A stretch of 64,000 nucleotides of DNA from Schizosaccharomyces osmophilus (taxonomy: Eukaryota > Ascomycota > Schizosaccharomycetes > Schizosaccharomycetales > Schizosaccharomycetaceae): NCBI RefSeq assembly GCF_027921745.1, contig NC_079238.1, positions 4,278,001 to 4,342,000 on the forward strand. The letters are read 5' to 3'. The notes beneath the pieces were generated by a model, which saw nothing but the letters and a program-made list of their open reading frames with translations, had not been told where the DNA came from and ran no database searches. Position numbers and translations under genes: made by a program. Positions 9,946 to 21,155 of this stretch are shown here, one piece after another (the stretch's first letter is position 1; every line of letters starts with the position of its first letter).

Positions 9946-12222
9946 ATGTCGGACGAACAAGTGGAACCTATAGTTTTAAAGAATTTAGGTAAAGATACAT
10001 TCAATCATGAGGACTCTTTCCGAAGTCTGTTTCCTTCGACAACTTCTATCGAGCAGTTGAAATCGATTCGAGGGAATTTACTGAAGCAATTAAAGCAATC
10101 ACAAGATGATTTGGGATCTCTTAAGAACGGATATAATGAATCCAATAACAACTTACTGGTTCAGAAAAATGATTTCAACATTGCTGCTAAAGAAGTTGTT
10201 GGGAAACTTCAATGTTTACAATTGACAGCTGAAGATACTCAATCATCAATCGTGCAACTTACCTCGGAAATTAAGAGTTTAGATCTTGCCAAAAAGAATC
10301 TTACTTCGTCCATGACTTTACTGAAACGTCTGCAGATGCTTGTGACAGCTTACGAAAAACTGCGGACCCTCAGACAAAACAGGCAGATCGGAGAAGCTAC
10401 TTCGTTAATGCTAGCTACGTTGCAGCTATTACAGTTCTTTAAAAATTACAGAAGTGTTGAAAGGATTGCTTCATTAAGCCAAAGCATCACAGAGTTTCAA
10501 CGATCATTTTATGAACAAGTGTTTGAAAATTTTCAATTACAATTCAAGAAAGCTACTAGCGTACGAGGAGGTTTTAATACTGCTTCAATAGAAACTCTAC
10601 ATGAACTGTGCGGCTTCATTGATGTTAACGGAAAGAATTGTTCAAATGCATTAAAGGATTGGTATTGCCATCATCAGTTGGATGGATTTCTCAAAATATT
10701 TCGGGAAAATGAAGAAGCTGCTTTATTAGAAAATTTCTCGAGAAGATATGACTGGTTTTTTAAATTACTTCAGACTTATGATGATCAACATGCCCATATC
10801 TTTCCACCTCATTGGAGAATGGATTTCCAACTGTGTTTGTACTTTTGCAATGAAACGAAAGCAGATTTATCCAAGATATTGAAAGGAAAGGAAATTTCTT
10901 ATCAAGTATTTTTCACTTCCATTCGTCATACGTTGGATTTCCAAAATGTGTTAAGAAAGCGATTTTCTCGACTTCTTAACGAGAATGGCTTGGAAGAAAG
11001 TTTCAAGCTCCAAACCGTTCATATGTTTGAATCTCTTTCCAACGAATTCAATCCTTACTACAAAGTTTATATCGATCATGAAGCTAAGCAGTTGGAAGCA
11101 CTCTTTAATTCTTTTCCGTCGAAAGCCGAAACCTCATCCGAAGAAACTAACCAAATACTCTCTTCCTCCATGCAACTTTTCCAACTTTATCGCAAGATTA
11201 TGGGTCATTTTCTTCAATTTACTAGAGGCCCACCTCTTATAGGATTAAAAGATCTATTTGGTAATTGGTTAAAGAGATATACCGAAACAGAACTTCTTGC
11301 CGACTTGCATTCACTTTCTTTCTCACAGTATGCAATTCATTTGAATACTGCCGAGTATATTCATCGCACAACATTGGAGCTTGAAAAGCGATTTCGAGAA
11401 GTATGTCATGCGGACTTGGTGGAGCAAATGTCCTTTCAAAAAGTGATCGACAATATGTTACACTCTAAAAGCCTGTTGATAAAGTCCTGCACAAAGAAGT
11501 TTGAAGATTCGATAAAAACCAGTTTAGAACCTTTTGGGAAAATGGATTTTAGGAATTTGGATAGTGTGGGTGATCAGAGTACATATGTATCAAAAGCTAT
11601 TCATCAAATGAAACTGAATGCGGATGAATTTCTGGGAATGATTGAACAGAATACGCTGGCGCGCAATTTTTGTGATCGGGTTTGCGAGTCTTTCACCAGA
11701 CAGTTTTTCTACTATATATACACGATTAAACCAGTATCTGAGATTGGCGCAGAGCAAATTTTGCTTGATTTATGTTCATTCAAGAATTTCTTATTGAAGA
11801 TGCCCAGTAGCAAGCCGGATTATACGATTACCGATAGCTATATCAACCACTTGACAGTTTTCGTGGGATACATCGAAACACTACTTAAAACTTTATTGAC
11901 TCCTTCCCTTCCTAAAGAAGGAATTATTCAGAGCTACCTCTTCTTGATCAAAGACCGCTCGGTGTCAAACTTTACCATAATATTAGACTTAAAAGGAGTA
12001 TCTAAAAGCGAGCAGTCTAGCTATCTTCAGTTATTCTCTTCTTTCGTCACAAAAAAGAACGATCTTATCGATAGTTCTCCCATTTTTCTGTATTTAAGCC
12101 CATCAACCTATACCGATTTGAACTCACGGTCTCGTTTATCACTCGATTTAACACCTGAAGCAAGCAGTCGTACTTTGCAGAATCTTGGACGACTCTTTAC
12201 TTCCAAGAAAAAATATGGTTAA
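9946..12222 (+). CDS. vps53: GARP complex subunit Vps53
   Basis: A 758-aa intronless protein of the Vps53 family, close to the expected length. Vps53 is a core subunit of the GARP tethering complex, which captures endosome-derived vesicles at the trans-Golgi network. The N-terminal Vps53 domain is recognisable. The DSFRSLFPSTTSIEQL start leads into a long coiled coil (about residues 40-130), then SLDLAKKNLTSSMTLLKRLQML and the following helix RQIGEATSLMLATLQLL. The rest is alpha-helical (CATCHR-type) and lacks membrane segments. The position between cam1 and tim17 matches the S. pombe order as I recall it. Confidence 0.92.
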   Translation: MSDEQVEPIVLKNLGKDTFNHEDSFRSLFPSTTSIEQLKSIRGNLLKQLKQSQDDLGSLKNGYNESNNNLLVQKNDFNIAAKEVVGKLQCLQLTAEDTQSSIVQLTSEIKSLDLAKKNLTSSMTLLKRLQMLVTAYEKLRTLRQNRQIGEATSLMLATLQLLQFFKNYRSVERIASLSQSITEFQRSFYEQVFENFQLQFKKATSVRGGFNTASIETLHELCGFIDVNGKNCSNALKDWYCHHQLDGFLKIFRENEEAALLENFSRRYDWFFKLLQTYDDQHAHIFPPHWRMDFQLCLYFCNETKADLSKILKGKEISYQVFFTSIRHTLDFQNVLRKRFSRLLNENGLEESFKLQTVHMFESLSNEFNPYYKVYIDHEAKQLEALFNSFPSKAETSSEETNQILSSSMQLFQLYRKIMGHFLQFTRGPPLIGLKDLFGNWLKRYTETELLADLHSLSFSQYAIHLNTAEYIHRTTLELEKRFREVCHADLVEQMSFQKVIDNMLHSKSLLIKSCTKKFEDSIKTSLEPFGKMDFRNLDSVGDQSTYVSKAIHQMKLNADEFLGMIEQNTLARNFCDRVCESFTRQFFYYIYTIKPVSEIGAEQILLDLCSFKNFLLKMPSSKPDYTITDSYINHLTVFVGYIETLLKTLLTPSLPKEGIIQSYLFLIKDRSVSNFTIILDLKGVSKSEQSSYLQLFSSFVTKKNDLIDSSPIFLYLSPSTYTDLNSRSRLSLDLTPEASSRTLQNLGRLFTSKKKYG

Positions 12223-12409
12223 TTTTTCTTGGCTATCTACTGTCTCTTTTCCATAGTTAAGTCTTTCATGTTTTTATGTTAATGTTTTGATGGGAAGTTT
12301 TTCGATAAAATTTGCTTAAGCTTTAGTATGCTCCTGTTTTTTTCAAACAATTTTAAAAAAACTTGCAATTTTTGCAAAATAATAAAAAATTGCAATTCAT
12401 CAAAAAGTT

Positions 12410-12481
12410 GGGCTGTTCTGGGAATCGAACCCAGGACCACCATCACCCTAAGATGGTATCATACCACTAGACCAAACGGCC
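12410..12481 (-). tRNA. tRNA-Pro (anticodon AGG)
   Basis: A 72-nt cloverleaf read on the minus strand with anticodon stem CCATC/GATGG and loop TTAGGGT, so the anticodon is AGG. The T arm is CTGGG-TTCGATT-CCCAG. The acceptor stem GGCCGTT/AACAGCC pairs except at position 4:69, which is C-A. There is no intron. Confidence 0.93.
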
Positions 12482-13369
12482 ACTTCGTGATTTAAGAGTA
12501 AGCCATACATAAATAATAATATTAATAGACATCCTTTTAAATGCAGAGACAATGTCATCTTAAAAGAAGCTGGCTTCGCAGATGAATAGCGAAAATCCGC
12601 AAAAAAAAAAAGAAAACTAGACTACTGGGTCTTTCTGCGCCTGTTCAAGTAAGGCTATAACTGGACGAAGATAGACTAAAAGGGTAATATATATCACTAC
12701 AAGACACAATTTGAATGGCTAACCTATTTGTAGCTATAGCTAAAAGTTGAAAACAGGAAAGGAACCCTTACAAGGGTTAATTGGCAAAGGTTTGATTTTA
12801 ATAAAAAAAGAAAGAAGCAATATAAGTGGGCTACGACGGTTGGTACACTCAGTATTAACATTAGCCAAAAGCTATATCTAGCTTGACAGACTTCAAAAAC
12901 GTTTCAGAAGGTTATTTTTATTAAACATGGTAATGCCTAATGTGAAAGTAAGTAAATTACATGTCAGCGGAAAGGTAGATAGGGTAAAAGAAGAAGACGG
13001 TAAGCCAGAATGAGCCTTCATTTCCAGAACATAATAACGCAAAACTCGATTATATCTTTCGGAATTTTTTTAATTGAACATGAAGACACAATTTTGGGTA
13101 TATCCAACGACAGAGCAATGGGACAGTGGAAACTATTATCTAATTTTTCATCTCGAAGACAAAGAATCGTAACCAGCGAAGACGTAAAGTGTTGTGTAGT
13201 TAGCGGGTAAACCATTGCTAGTCAAGATATCGCTGCAAGCGAAAGAGAAAGAAGGGAAAAGAAGGCAAATTAAAAAGCCAAATAATCAAAATGCAGAATT
13301 AGGTAAAATTGAAAGAAATTTTCGTCTATCATGGTAATCAATGAAGCGATAAAAAAAACATTCCCATGA
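12482..13369. other. intergenic, downstream of tim17, upstream side of tRNA-Pro
   Basis: About 890 bp with a poly-A run near 12600-12611. A 66-codon open frame at 13010-13210 has no recognisable product. Nothing else is supported. Confidence 0.5.
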
Positions 13370-13976
13370 TTAAATAGCAGCACCAGCAGGAGCGGAAGAA
13401 GACGAGGAAGCGGGTTCCGGGAGGACTGGAGCAACGGGGCGATTTGCCTCTGCTTGCATACGATTCAAAGCAATACCCAAACCTTCAAAAACGGCCAAAA
13501 TACAAGCACATCCAATAGCACCGTTACGGGTGGCTCTCCAGCCACCTCGAATAGCCAAAGCACCACCAGTGAAAAAACCGGCAATAATGGCATTGTAAGG
13601 ATCTTCCTTCCTACGGACTCCCTTCACGGCACAATCAAACGTACTGAATAAACCACCCCAAACACCGAAGTTACCACCCAATACAGGTGCTCTAGTTTTA
13701 GCAGCTGTGATAGCAGAAATGCGCTTTTCTCCCTAAAAAACGAAAATGAATTAGCTTTTTGAACACAAAAATTATTTCATAAGCATGAAGCGTTCTCGCC
13801 AACATGCAACCAACGCGTAAAAAAAATACGCTGGGAATTCATACCGCTGGACTATTTCTCCATCCTTTAATAGAGTGCCAAATAGCACCACCAATAGTAC
13901 CCATGGAAAAGGCAGCACCAAAGTCGTTTAAAACAACATAAGGGCAGGGATCTCTAGTATGATCAGCGCTCGCCAT
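13370..13976 (-). CDS. tim17: mitochondrial inner-membrane import translocase Tim17
   Basis: Two exons, 13976-13845 and 13732-13370, joined across a 112-nt intron (donor GTATGA, acceptor TTTTTAG) to give 164 aa, the size I recall for S. pombe. Tim17 is a core subunit of the TIM23 presequence translocase. It starts [20 protein letters not shown]. Four Gly-rich hydrophobic segments follow: [50 protein letters not shown] and [18 protein letters not shown]. These include the family's GxxxG-type packing and the acidic/Cys positions near the N-terminus and TM2. The C-terminal tail is Ala/Ser/Pro-rich. Confidence 0.96.
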
Positions 13977-14520
13977 TTTGCAATTTTTGTCTTCAGTTCC
14001 AAGGAATTATTTCTAAGGGAAACAGGTCTACGACACCAAAAAAATACGACGCCTACTAAACAGAATGCGGAAACGGATTGGTCTCTGACCTTTTTTGTTG
14101 TCTGCTAAGGGCAGGTGTTAAATCGGAACGGTTTGTCCTTTCTAGATAATGAGGTACAACGCCGACGTTGACTGGATATATCGAATGCATTGCAACACAC
14201 TATGTTGTAAACAAAAGAAAAAGATGAATAGGTGGAAAGTAAGAAAATGGATAGTTTTCTAAAGAAGAATTCAGATTCCAATTATGGAGCGGAATGCTGG
14301 AAGGAGTGAAGTCTAATAAACCAGGATTTGAAAAGTGAAACATATTGATTTTTAGTGTACAGTACTTGATCTTCTTTTATAGACTAGATTGACAAAAAGA
14401 GTCGAAACCCAAAAATGCTGTGAACGAATGCATTGACCAAACAGAAAATATAGAAAACAGGAAGAAATTGGAAGACAAAAAGCACAGAAAGGAGACAGTC
14501 AACTTTGGAGGTTTAGGAAT
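13977..14520. other. intergenic between tim17 promoter and cys12-like 3' end
   Basis: About 540 bp holding the tim17 upstream region and the 3' side of the cysteine-synthase-like gene. A forkhead-like GTAAACAAAA lies at about 14208. No gene is seen. Confidence 0.4.
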
Positions 14521-15711
14521 TTAAGGGTTAACAAAATCCAGAGAAGTGGGAAGAGATGCATCCAAATTTCTCTTTTTGAGAAATTCGGAATTGTAAAGTT
14601 TGGAAAAATGGCGATTTCCAGGATCACAGAGAAGAGTGACAATACGATGACCGGGACCAAGTTGTTTGGCAAGACGTACTGCAGCGACGCAGTTTATAGC
14701 AGAAGAACTACCAACAAAAAGCCCGTCATTAACAATCAAGTATCGCGACATAGCAACCGCTTGTCCGTCTGAGACCCGATACGCATAATCGATGTGAGGT
14801 TTGGCAATAGAAAAGTTGCGGGTCATGCGATTAATACCGACGCCTTCAACAATGGTGTCAATTTGGTGACGACGGCGAGTTCCCTCCCGTTCTGCCAAGT
14901 CAAACATAACGCCGTGAAGGACTTTGTGATAAAGACCGCTTCCCGGGGGATCAGCCAGACAGATTTTTATGGAAGGCGATTCGGATTTTAGGTACTTTGC
15001 GATACCACCCATAGTTCCTCCTGTGCCAGAGCCAGCCACAAATGCATCCAATTTTCCTCCACATTGACGCCAGATTTCTGGGCCGGTGGTTTTATAGTGT
15101 GCTTGCCAGTTTGCAGGGTTTTCAAACTGGTTGGAAAAGTAGCCTTTTCCGGGAATAGAATTGTCCTTTGTGTGTTGAAGAGCATGGTCGTGTGCAGCGT
15201 TCACGAAATGATTACGGTCGACGATAGGAGCTGGGGGAACACGCTGAACATGGGCACCCAGCAACTCCAAGACGTCACTTTTTTCCTTGGATTGATCGCT
15301 TGGCATAAAGATGTGGCATTTGTATCCAAGAGAACAACAAAGCATAGCGAGAGAGATCCCCGTGGATCCAGCGGTTCCTTCATAGACAACGTCGTTTTCG
15401 TGGGGAGTGAGTTCACCCTTGTCCTGGGCACTTAACATCATTTCAAGGGCGACACGATCCTTGGGAGAGTTTCCTGGGTTGAGGAATTCGGCCTTGGCTA
15501 AGATTTCGCAACCGGTTGCTTCGGACAGGGACTTGATTTTCACGAGTTTGGTATTTCCAATAAGTCCTTCCACGCCCTCAACAATATCCTCCTTTAAATT
15601 CGTTTCTTGTGACCTGAATGAAGTTTTGGATGCTATCCATTTTTGAAAAAGATAGCAAATTACGGCGCCAGCAAGGACGCCGCCCACAATGTCTTGATGT
15701 CGTCTTGCCAT
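14521..15711 (-). CDS. cys12: membrane-anchored cysteine synthase-like PLP enzyme (Cys12/Mcy1 type)
   Basis: A 396-aa fold-type II PLP enzyme of the cysteine synthase / cystathionine beta-synthase family. The N-terminus has a hydrophobic anchor (about residues 7-23, VGGVLAGAVICYLF). This matches the yeast YGR012W/Mcy1 type, thought to sit at the mitochondrial outer membrane, rather than soluble O-acetylserine sulfhydrylase. The PLP lysine is K84 in NPGNSPKDRVA. The substrate loop is EGTAGSTGIS, and the phosphate-binding loop is VAGSGTGGTMGG. The C-terminal VGSSSAINCVAA motif is also present. The family fold predicts cysteine synthesis or a related beta-replacement, but the real substrate of this subfamily is uncertain. 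Intronless. Confidence 0.88.
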   Translation of the reverse strand: MARRHQDIVGGVLAGAVICYLFQKWIASKTSFRSQETNLKEDIVEGVEGLIGNTKLVKIKSLSEATGCEILAKAEFLNPGNSPKDRVALEMMLSAQDKGELTPHENDVVYEGTAGSTGISLAMLCCSLGYKCHIFMPSDQSKEKSDVLELLGAHVQRVPPAPIVDRNHFVNAAHDHALQHTKDNSIPGKGYFSNQFENPANWQAHYKTTGPEIWRQCGGKLDAFVAGSGTGGTMGGIAKYLKSESPSIKICLADPPGSGLYHKVLHGVMFDLAEREGTRRRHQIDTIVEGVGINRMTRNFSIAKPHIDYAYRVSDGQAVAMSRYLIVNDGLFVGSSSAINCVAAVRLAKQLGPGHRIVTLLCDPGNRHFSKLYNSEFLKKRNLDASLPTSLDFVNP

Positions 15712-16295
15712 GAGAAACGTGGGAATTTCAGTACAAAAAACTAAAGGAAATTAAAAGAAAAAAAAAAGAAAAGAAAACAATGATAATTGGAAAGATAGTA
15801 TAGTAAACGTTAATTCACTTCCAAAAATCAAAAAAACCTATTTCCAAGGACTAACCAATGTGTAGAGAAGAAAAAAAAGAAAACAAGATAGCTCCTAGGA
15901 ATGTTTATCAAACGAATTACAATGCCAACGGTGTTGTTAAAAAAGCCCGCTCTCTTTCCTCTATAGTGTATGCATGAGCTAGATGTAGGAAGGGTGGAAG
16001 TTGACCATTCTATGACGAGGTCAACTTTCGCGAGAATGGGTTTGTAGAGCAAATTTCTGATTTCATTGAACTGGATTCAAAGAGGTTCAACTTTTTTTTC
16101 TCGTTTTCATGGCACTTTGTTTACAGTCAGAGGAGAATGTACCAACTGGCAATTGAAAGAGTTGCAAACAAGAAATCCTCGTTTCCTATGGGTAATTGAA
16201 CGAAGAAAAATGATTTTTAAAAGACGACAGATCCAATTCCGCCCTTTTCGTATTTTTTATTTCGTTTTCAAGTGATAAAAATAGGAAAAGAATTT
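15712..16295. other. intergenic, cys12-like promoter
   Basis: A purine-rich leader (15740-15780) upstream of the cys12-like ATG. No other feature before the tRNA-Gly gene. Confidence 0.4.
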
Positions 16296-16366
16296 TGCAT
16301 CAGCCGGGAGTCGAACCCGGAGCGAATGCTTGGAAGGCATCCATGTTACCGCTACACCACTGATGC
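16296..16366 (-). tRNA. tRNA-Gly (anticodon TCC)
   Basis: A 71-nt minus-strand cloverleaf with fully paired acceptor stem GCATCAG/CTGATGC. The anticodon arm is GATGC-CTTCCAA-GCATT (anticodon TCC) and the T arm is CCGGG-TTCGACT-CCCGG. There is no intron. Confidence 0.95.
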
Positions 16367-17520
16367 TGGATGAAAGTACTAGTGAAAAAGAAGAATATAT
16401 ACATCTTTACGTTTCAAATACAACCATTCTAACACATTTAGAAACGTCATTCGCTTTGGTTTTCGTTTTCATTCCATTTGCCTGGGTTACTTCTTTAGAC
16501 GGCTGGCTCGTACATTGGAAATGCATTTGTCTTGGGCTGCGACCCATGGACGTTGGAGGTAGCGAAAGGTTAAAACCTGTGGAACCGATCCAACGTCCGA
16601 AAGTTTCAAGTTTGAAGTTTGTCATTCGCGGGGCCCTTGTTCGTTCTTGATATTCATGAATCGAGGTTCTTTCGAAATTGTTGCTCCAGCGCTCTTCTCT
16701 GTCTGTGGTGTCTGCTCTTGTCTGGTGGTGTCTTTGGTTGCTGGTGTTGGGCGCTGCAAGCAAAACGAGAGAGCAAGCTCGAATTCAGTCAATTCCCAAA
16801 CTCATAGAGGACAATCGTCGGTCGATGATCATTGAATGTAAGCTCCCATTTCGGGCGATGAACATTTCGCACGAAGAAAAACCCTTCCATAGATCGCTTC
16901 AGATGATATGCCATATCCAATGAATTCCAATACTAGCGCTGTTGCTAAAGAAAATCATCAGCAACAGCCTCATCTCATTCCGTTTCCTCTCGTTTCGTCC
17001 GTTCCAATTCCAATTCCAATTCCAACTTCAACTTCAATTGCTTCGCTTGGCATTGGTTGCTTTGTGGACCATGGCAAATATCGACAGACATATGCGTCCA
17101 AATCTCGTAGTTTCAGGACCCAACAATTCCTCATTTTGCGTTACATCTCTCATCTAGTTAGCCAGCCATTTGTGAATTCTTTTCCAGTCCATTTTCTCTG
17201 CTTTTTTTTCTCTGTTTTTTTCTTCTTCCCTTCCTGCTTCTGCTATGTCTGGGTCCCTCGTTATACAAATATTACTAAAAAATCTCAGTAGAAGGGTCCT
17301 TCAGTATCACGATAGCGAGAACGGATTTGTCATCGGATCACTTGCGTCATAGTGCCCTACCAATGGATCGACACTTGACGAATGTTTCGAAGGATCTCTC
17401 TTCAGTATATTAATAGTCGAATTCATCGGACTGTTGGACTTACCATCTGCCACTGAGTAAGTTCATTAAAACACTCATTCCTTTTCCTTGTAAATCTTTT
17501 TTATTAGGATTTTTGTAAAA
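16367..17520. promoter_or_regulatory. long upstream region of zwf1
   Basis: About 1.15 kb between tRNA-Gly and the zwf1 start. It contains several short upstream reading frames without recognisable products, a pyrimidine-rich tract at 17195-17250, and a CCAATT/CAACTT hexamer repeat at 17004-17041. I cannot place a TATA box or start site with confidence. Confidence 0.4.
17004..17041. repeat. short CCAATT/CAACTT tandem repeat
   Basis: Three CCAATT units followed by degenerate CAACTT/CAATT units, in the zwf1 upstream region. Confidence 0.7.
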
Positions 17521-19310
17521 ATGAGCTCCCCTATACAGTAAGGATGCTTTCTTTTTGTTGCTGGACGCGCTTTTACTAATGCGATCGTTTTGTAGGCCTA
17601 TCAAGGAGAATGCTTCTATGGTCGTTTTTGGTGCCTCTGGTGATTTGGCCAAGAAGAAAACGGTATGTGGATTGATTTTGCGAGAAGCGTGCTACTCAGC
17701 GTGGTGCCAAGCCTTTTATCCTTTTTCTCCTTTTCTGTGGGGTTTCACTGCTATGAGTGTCTTTTTACATCCTCTTCGCTCCTACAAATACAGGTGTCTC
17801 CTAAGCTATCCTCTCTCGTTGGTTACAGCCGCTTCTGCAACATCTGTGGATCGATATTTCCCCTTTATCACCTACTAACTCTCTCCAACAGTTCCCTGCT
17901 CTCTTCTCCCTTTTTAAAGATGGCCGTCTTTCCTCAGACCTCGTCATCGTAGGTTATGCACGCTCCAAAATCGAACCTAATGACTTTATTGAACGTATCA
18001 CCCAGTTCATCAAGATTGACGATAATGACTCGGAAACCAAACAAAAGTTGGAACAATTCAAGAAAATGTGTACCTACTACCGTGGCTCTTATGATGGTGT
18101 TGATTCTTTCCAAGGCCTCAACAATCATCTTTTAGAGCGCGAAGGCGATCGCGAGGAGCGCAACCGCGTCTTCTACCTCGCTCTTCCTCCCGATGTCTTC
18201 GTCTCCGTTTCCACCCAACTGAAGCAGCAATGCTATCCTCAAAAAGGCGCTGCCCGCCTCATCATCGAAAAGCCCTTTGGTTTCGACCTCGACTCTGCTC
18301 GTGATCTCCAATCCAAGCTGAATCCTCTTTTCGACGAAAACGAGATTTACCGTATCGATCACTACCTCGGCAAAGAAATGGTCCAAAACCTTACTCATCT
18401 CCGTTTCTGCAACCCCGTTATCTCTCACTTGTGGAACAAGGAATCCATTTCCAACGTTCAAATCACTTTCAAGGAGCCCATCGGCACTGAAGGCCGTGGT
18501 GGTTACTTTGACACTAGCACCATCGTTCGTGACATCGTTCAAAATCATCTTGTTCAAGTTTTGTCCTTGATCGCCATGGAACCTCCTACCTCCCTTGCTG
18601 CTGGTGATTTGCGTGATGCCAAGGTTCAAGCTTTGCGTCGCACCCGCCTTGGTGACCTTAAAGACGTCGTTTTCGGCCAATACGTCAAAAGCAAGGATGG
18701 TAAGCGTCCTGGCTACTTGGATGATGACACTGTCCCCGAGGGTAGTAAATGTCCCACCTATTCGGCCATTCCCTTCTTCGTTGACAATGACCGTTGGGAT
18801 GGTGTCCCCTTCCTCTTGAAGGCCGGTAAGGCCATGGACGTTGGTAAGGTCGAAGTCCGTGTTCAATTCAAGCCTGTTGCCAATGGATTGTTCAAGGATG
18901 CCCACCGTAACGAATTAGTCATTCGTATCCAACCCAACGAGGCCGTTTACTTCAAGTTGGACATCAAGCAACCTGGTATCAGCTCCAAGCCTTTACTCAC
19001 CGACTTGGATTTGACATACAAGAACCGCTTCACCAATATGAAGTTGCACGAGGCATACGAAGCCTTGTTCTTTGACGCTTTCGCCGGTGACCAATCTCGT
19101 TTTGCTCGTATCGACGAACTTGAATGTGCTTGGTCTTTGGTTGGTCCTCTTTTGGAATACATGGAGAAAGAGAAGCCTCAGCCCGCTCCTTACGAGTATG
19201 GCTCTAACGGTCCCGAGCTTTTGGGTAACTTTTTGCAAAAGTTCGGTTACGTTTATGATATTCCTGATTACTATGAATATCCTGTGACAAATTTGCCTGA
19301 CGATAAATAA
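17521..19310 (+). CDS. zwf1: glucose-6-phosphate 1-dehydrogenase
   Basis: Three exons: 17521-17537 (17 nt), 17596-17662 and 17892-19310, giving 500 aa, the size I recall for S. pombe. It catalyses the first, NADPH-producing step of the oxidative pentose phosphate pathway in the cytosol. The dinucleotide loop GASGDLAKKKT (G18-T28) lies in exon 2, and its joint with FPALF in exon 3 is exact. The active-site signature RIDHYLGKE is at about residues 182-190, with the catalytic-site His and Lys present. The C-terminal half contains the family dimer domain. Donors are GTAAGG and GTATGT. The 229-nt second intron is long for this region. Codon choice is strongly biased, suggesting high expression. 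Confidence 0.97.
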
Positions 19311-19716
19311 TGCGCTTTATCAGATTTCTCCAATCTGTATTTCTTTGTAAATGTTTTCTAAATTGCGTCTGATTTTCTTTTCTGGACAAAATTCAACCCG
19401 TTTTGGTCTATATATACGCTTTCGTTGTTATAAATTTTGTATACGAATATTGTGGTCATCAGTACCCATTGAGTGATTTAGTAGTTAGAAGGGCCTGTTT
19501 CTTTTTGTTTCATATTTTGTCATGAAATTTCTTTACTTTAAGCTAAAGTATCCATCGCTGTAGTTTTCAACAAAACTGCTTATAATATAATGAAAAATAC
19601 AGTTATTCAAACTTCAAACAGCCTAGAAACCAAAAAGGTAGTAGTCATCGAGGATTGGAGTTGTAGGAACGGTTAAAGTAAGTACGTAAGTAAAGTAAGA
19701 TTCACATGTACTCTAT
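19311..19716. other. convergent intergenic region, zwf1 / N-acetyltransferase
   Basis: About 400 bp holding the 3' ends of two convergent genes. No other feature. Confidence 0.4.
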
Positions 19717-20469
19717 TTATATTTCATAAATCATGTCGTACCAGGTATCACCTCCGAATTTGCAAGCACTTTCACCCATCAGCTTGAAACCGACTTCCTC
19801 GTAGAGAGGGATCAAGGGCTTATGGGCCAGCAAAGTCATGTTCCTAGGTTTGGGACTAAGAGTCTTTCCACTACGGAACTGTAATTCCTTGATCAACTGC
19901 TTGGCGTAACCTCGATTACGATGAGCAGGATGAATAGAAAGGGAGTGGATCGCGATGTTGTTTCCCGTGGGCTTATGCTTGGACATCGATTCTACAGTGA
20001 CACTTTCTGAAGATGTTCTGGTTGCCATTAAGTGTCCTATTAAGGTGGTAGTATGTTCGGTAGGAGCAAAAAGGCCCAGCTGTAGCTCAGGTGCTTGTGA
20101 AACCCTGTAAGAAATCTATTAAACAATGTCAGTACGGAAGAATGCCTTTCGAAACGAGCAAGAAGAAATATCAATTTGCCTAATAAAAAAAGGAATAATT
20201 CTTTAAACTCTGCACCAAGCGGTTACTGTATTTTGTTCTGCTTTCCCTATTTCAAGCATGAGACTTCGAATGCTCCCATAAACGAAAAACATCTTTTCTC
20301 TTTCATATTCATAAAATATAAAAGGAACTGAGCATTGTATTATCTTCTTCTCCTATCTGCTTTTACATACGGTCTTTAGAGATGCACGCTCATTTTCTGG
20401 AAAACACAAGTCCTCTAGATGAGCTACCTGCTTTACTTCAGACTTTTCAATGTTTCTAATGTTTACCAT
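19717..20469 (-). CDS. GNAT-family polyamine/arylalkylamine N-acetyltransferase (Paa1-like)
   Basis: Two exons, 20469-20371 and 20115-19717, separated by a 255-nt intron (donor GTATGT, branch CTGAC, acceptor TTTAATAG), giving 165 aa. It resembles the budding-yeast polyamine acetyltransferase Paa1 and the vertebrate AANAT family, which move acetyl from acetyl-CoA to amines. Exon 1 carries the hallmark N-terminal block [27 protein letters not shown] (shown here in pieces: [15 protein letters not shown]). Exon 2 continues [15 protein letters not shown] and LIGHLMATR. The acetyl-CoA motif A is [11 protein letters not shown]. The C-terminal motif is [16 protein letters not shown]. The position next to brr2 agrees with S. 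pombe SPAC9.02c as I recall it. Confidence 0.88.
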
Positions 20470-21155
20470 CTTGAATTACAAATAGACCTGAGTGGATACA
20501 AAGCTGCAAAATCCTCTGTCTAAGTCGCTCTGGAAAGAAGTGTATTTACGCTATGTTCAATTGTGTTCCACTTACCGGAACATCACTCGCTTTCCCTAAT
20601 AAGAGTTTTCTCGAGCATTACATACGAGTTAACTTGAGTATAAATAATAGTCAAATGAACTTCAAAAGCTTGTAAAGACCTTTCCTCTGCCTTTCTTCCT
20701 AGATCAAATCTTTAAAAGTGCCGTAGATGTTTTTATGTTTAAGTTCCTTTTCATCTATTAAGTGACTAAAACAAGTGCTTCTTTATTAGTAAGACATTCC
20801 ATTTAAGAGAAAAATCGTTCATCTTTTGAGCGCTGCTTTGAATGTTTCTACAAAACAACCAACTCCCAGCCATGGAATTGGTTTTGTAGCTACTGATAAC
20901 TATTCATTATAAAAACCAATCTATTCATTATTTACAAAACCGAAAAGATGTTATCCTCATTATAAATAAATTCCCTTAACTATTCTATTACAGCCAAGAC
21001 AAAAGTCATTAGCCTAATCCAAATCCTTTCAGCTTTCACTCTGGATTCATCCAACAGAAAGCACTCATTAAAATCCTTCATATATAAAGAATTGCAAAGA
21101 TAATAACCTTTGGGTCAGCGAATTCTCCGAACCAAAGTCAATAAGCGTTAAATAT
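20470..21155. other. intergenic, N-acetyltransferase promoter and brr2 3' side
   Basis: About 690 bp, AT-rich. No coding exon or RNA gene is supported. Confidence 0.5.

Noticed and set aside
18132-18905. A 257-codon open frame antisense to zwf1
   Set aside because: It mirrors the codon bias of zwf1 on the other strand and has no recognisable domain.
20382-20459. Short plus-strand frame preceded by a TATA-like sequence
   Set aside because: It is antisense to exon 1 of the N-acetyltransferase, which has clear family motifs.
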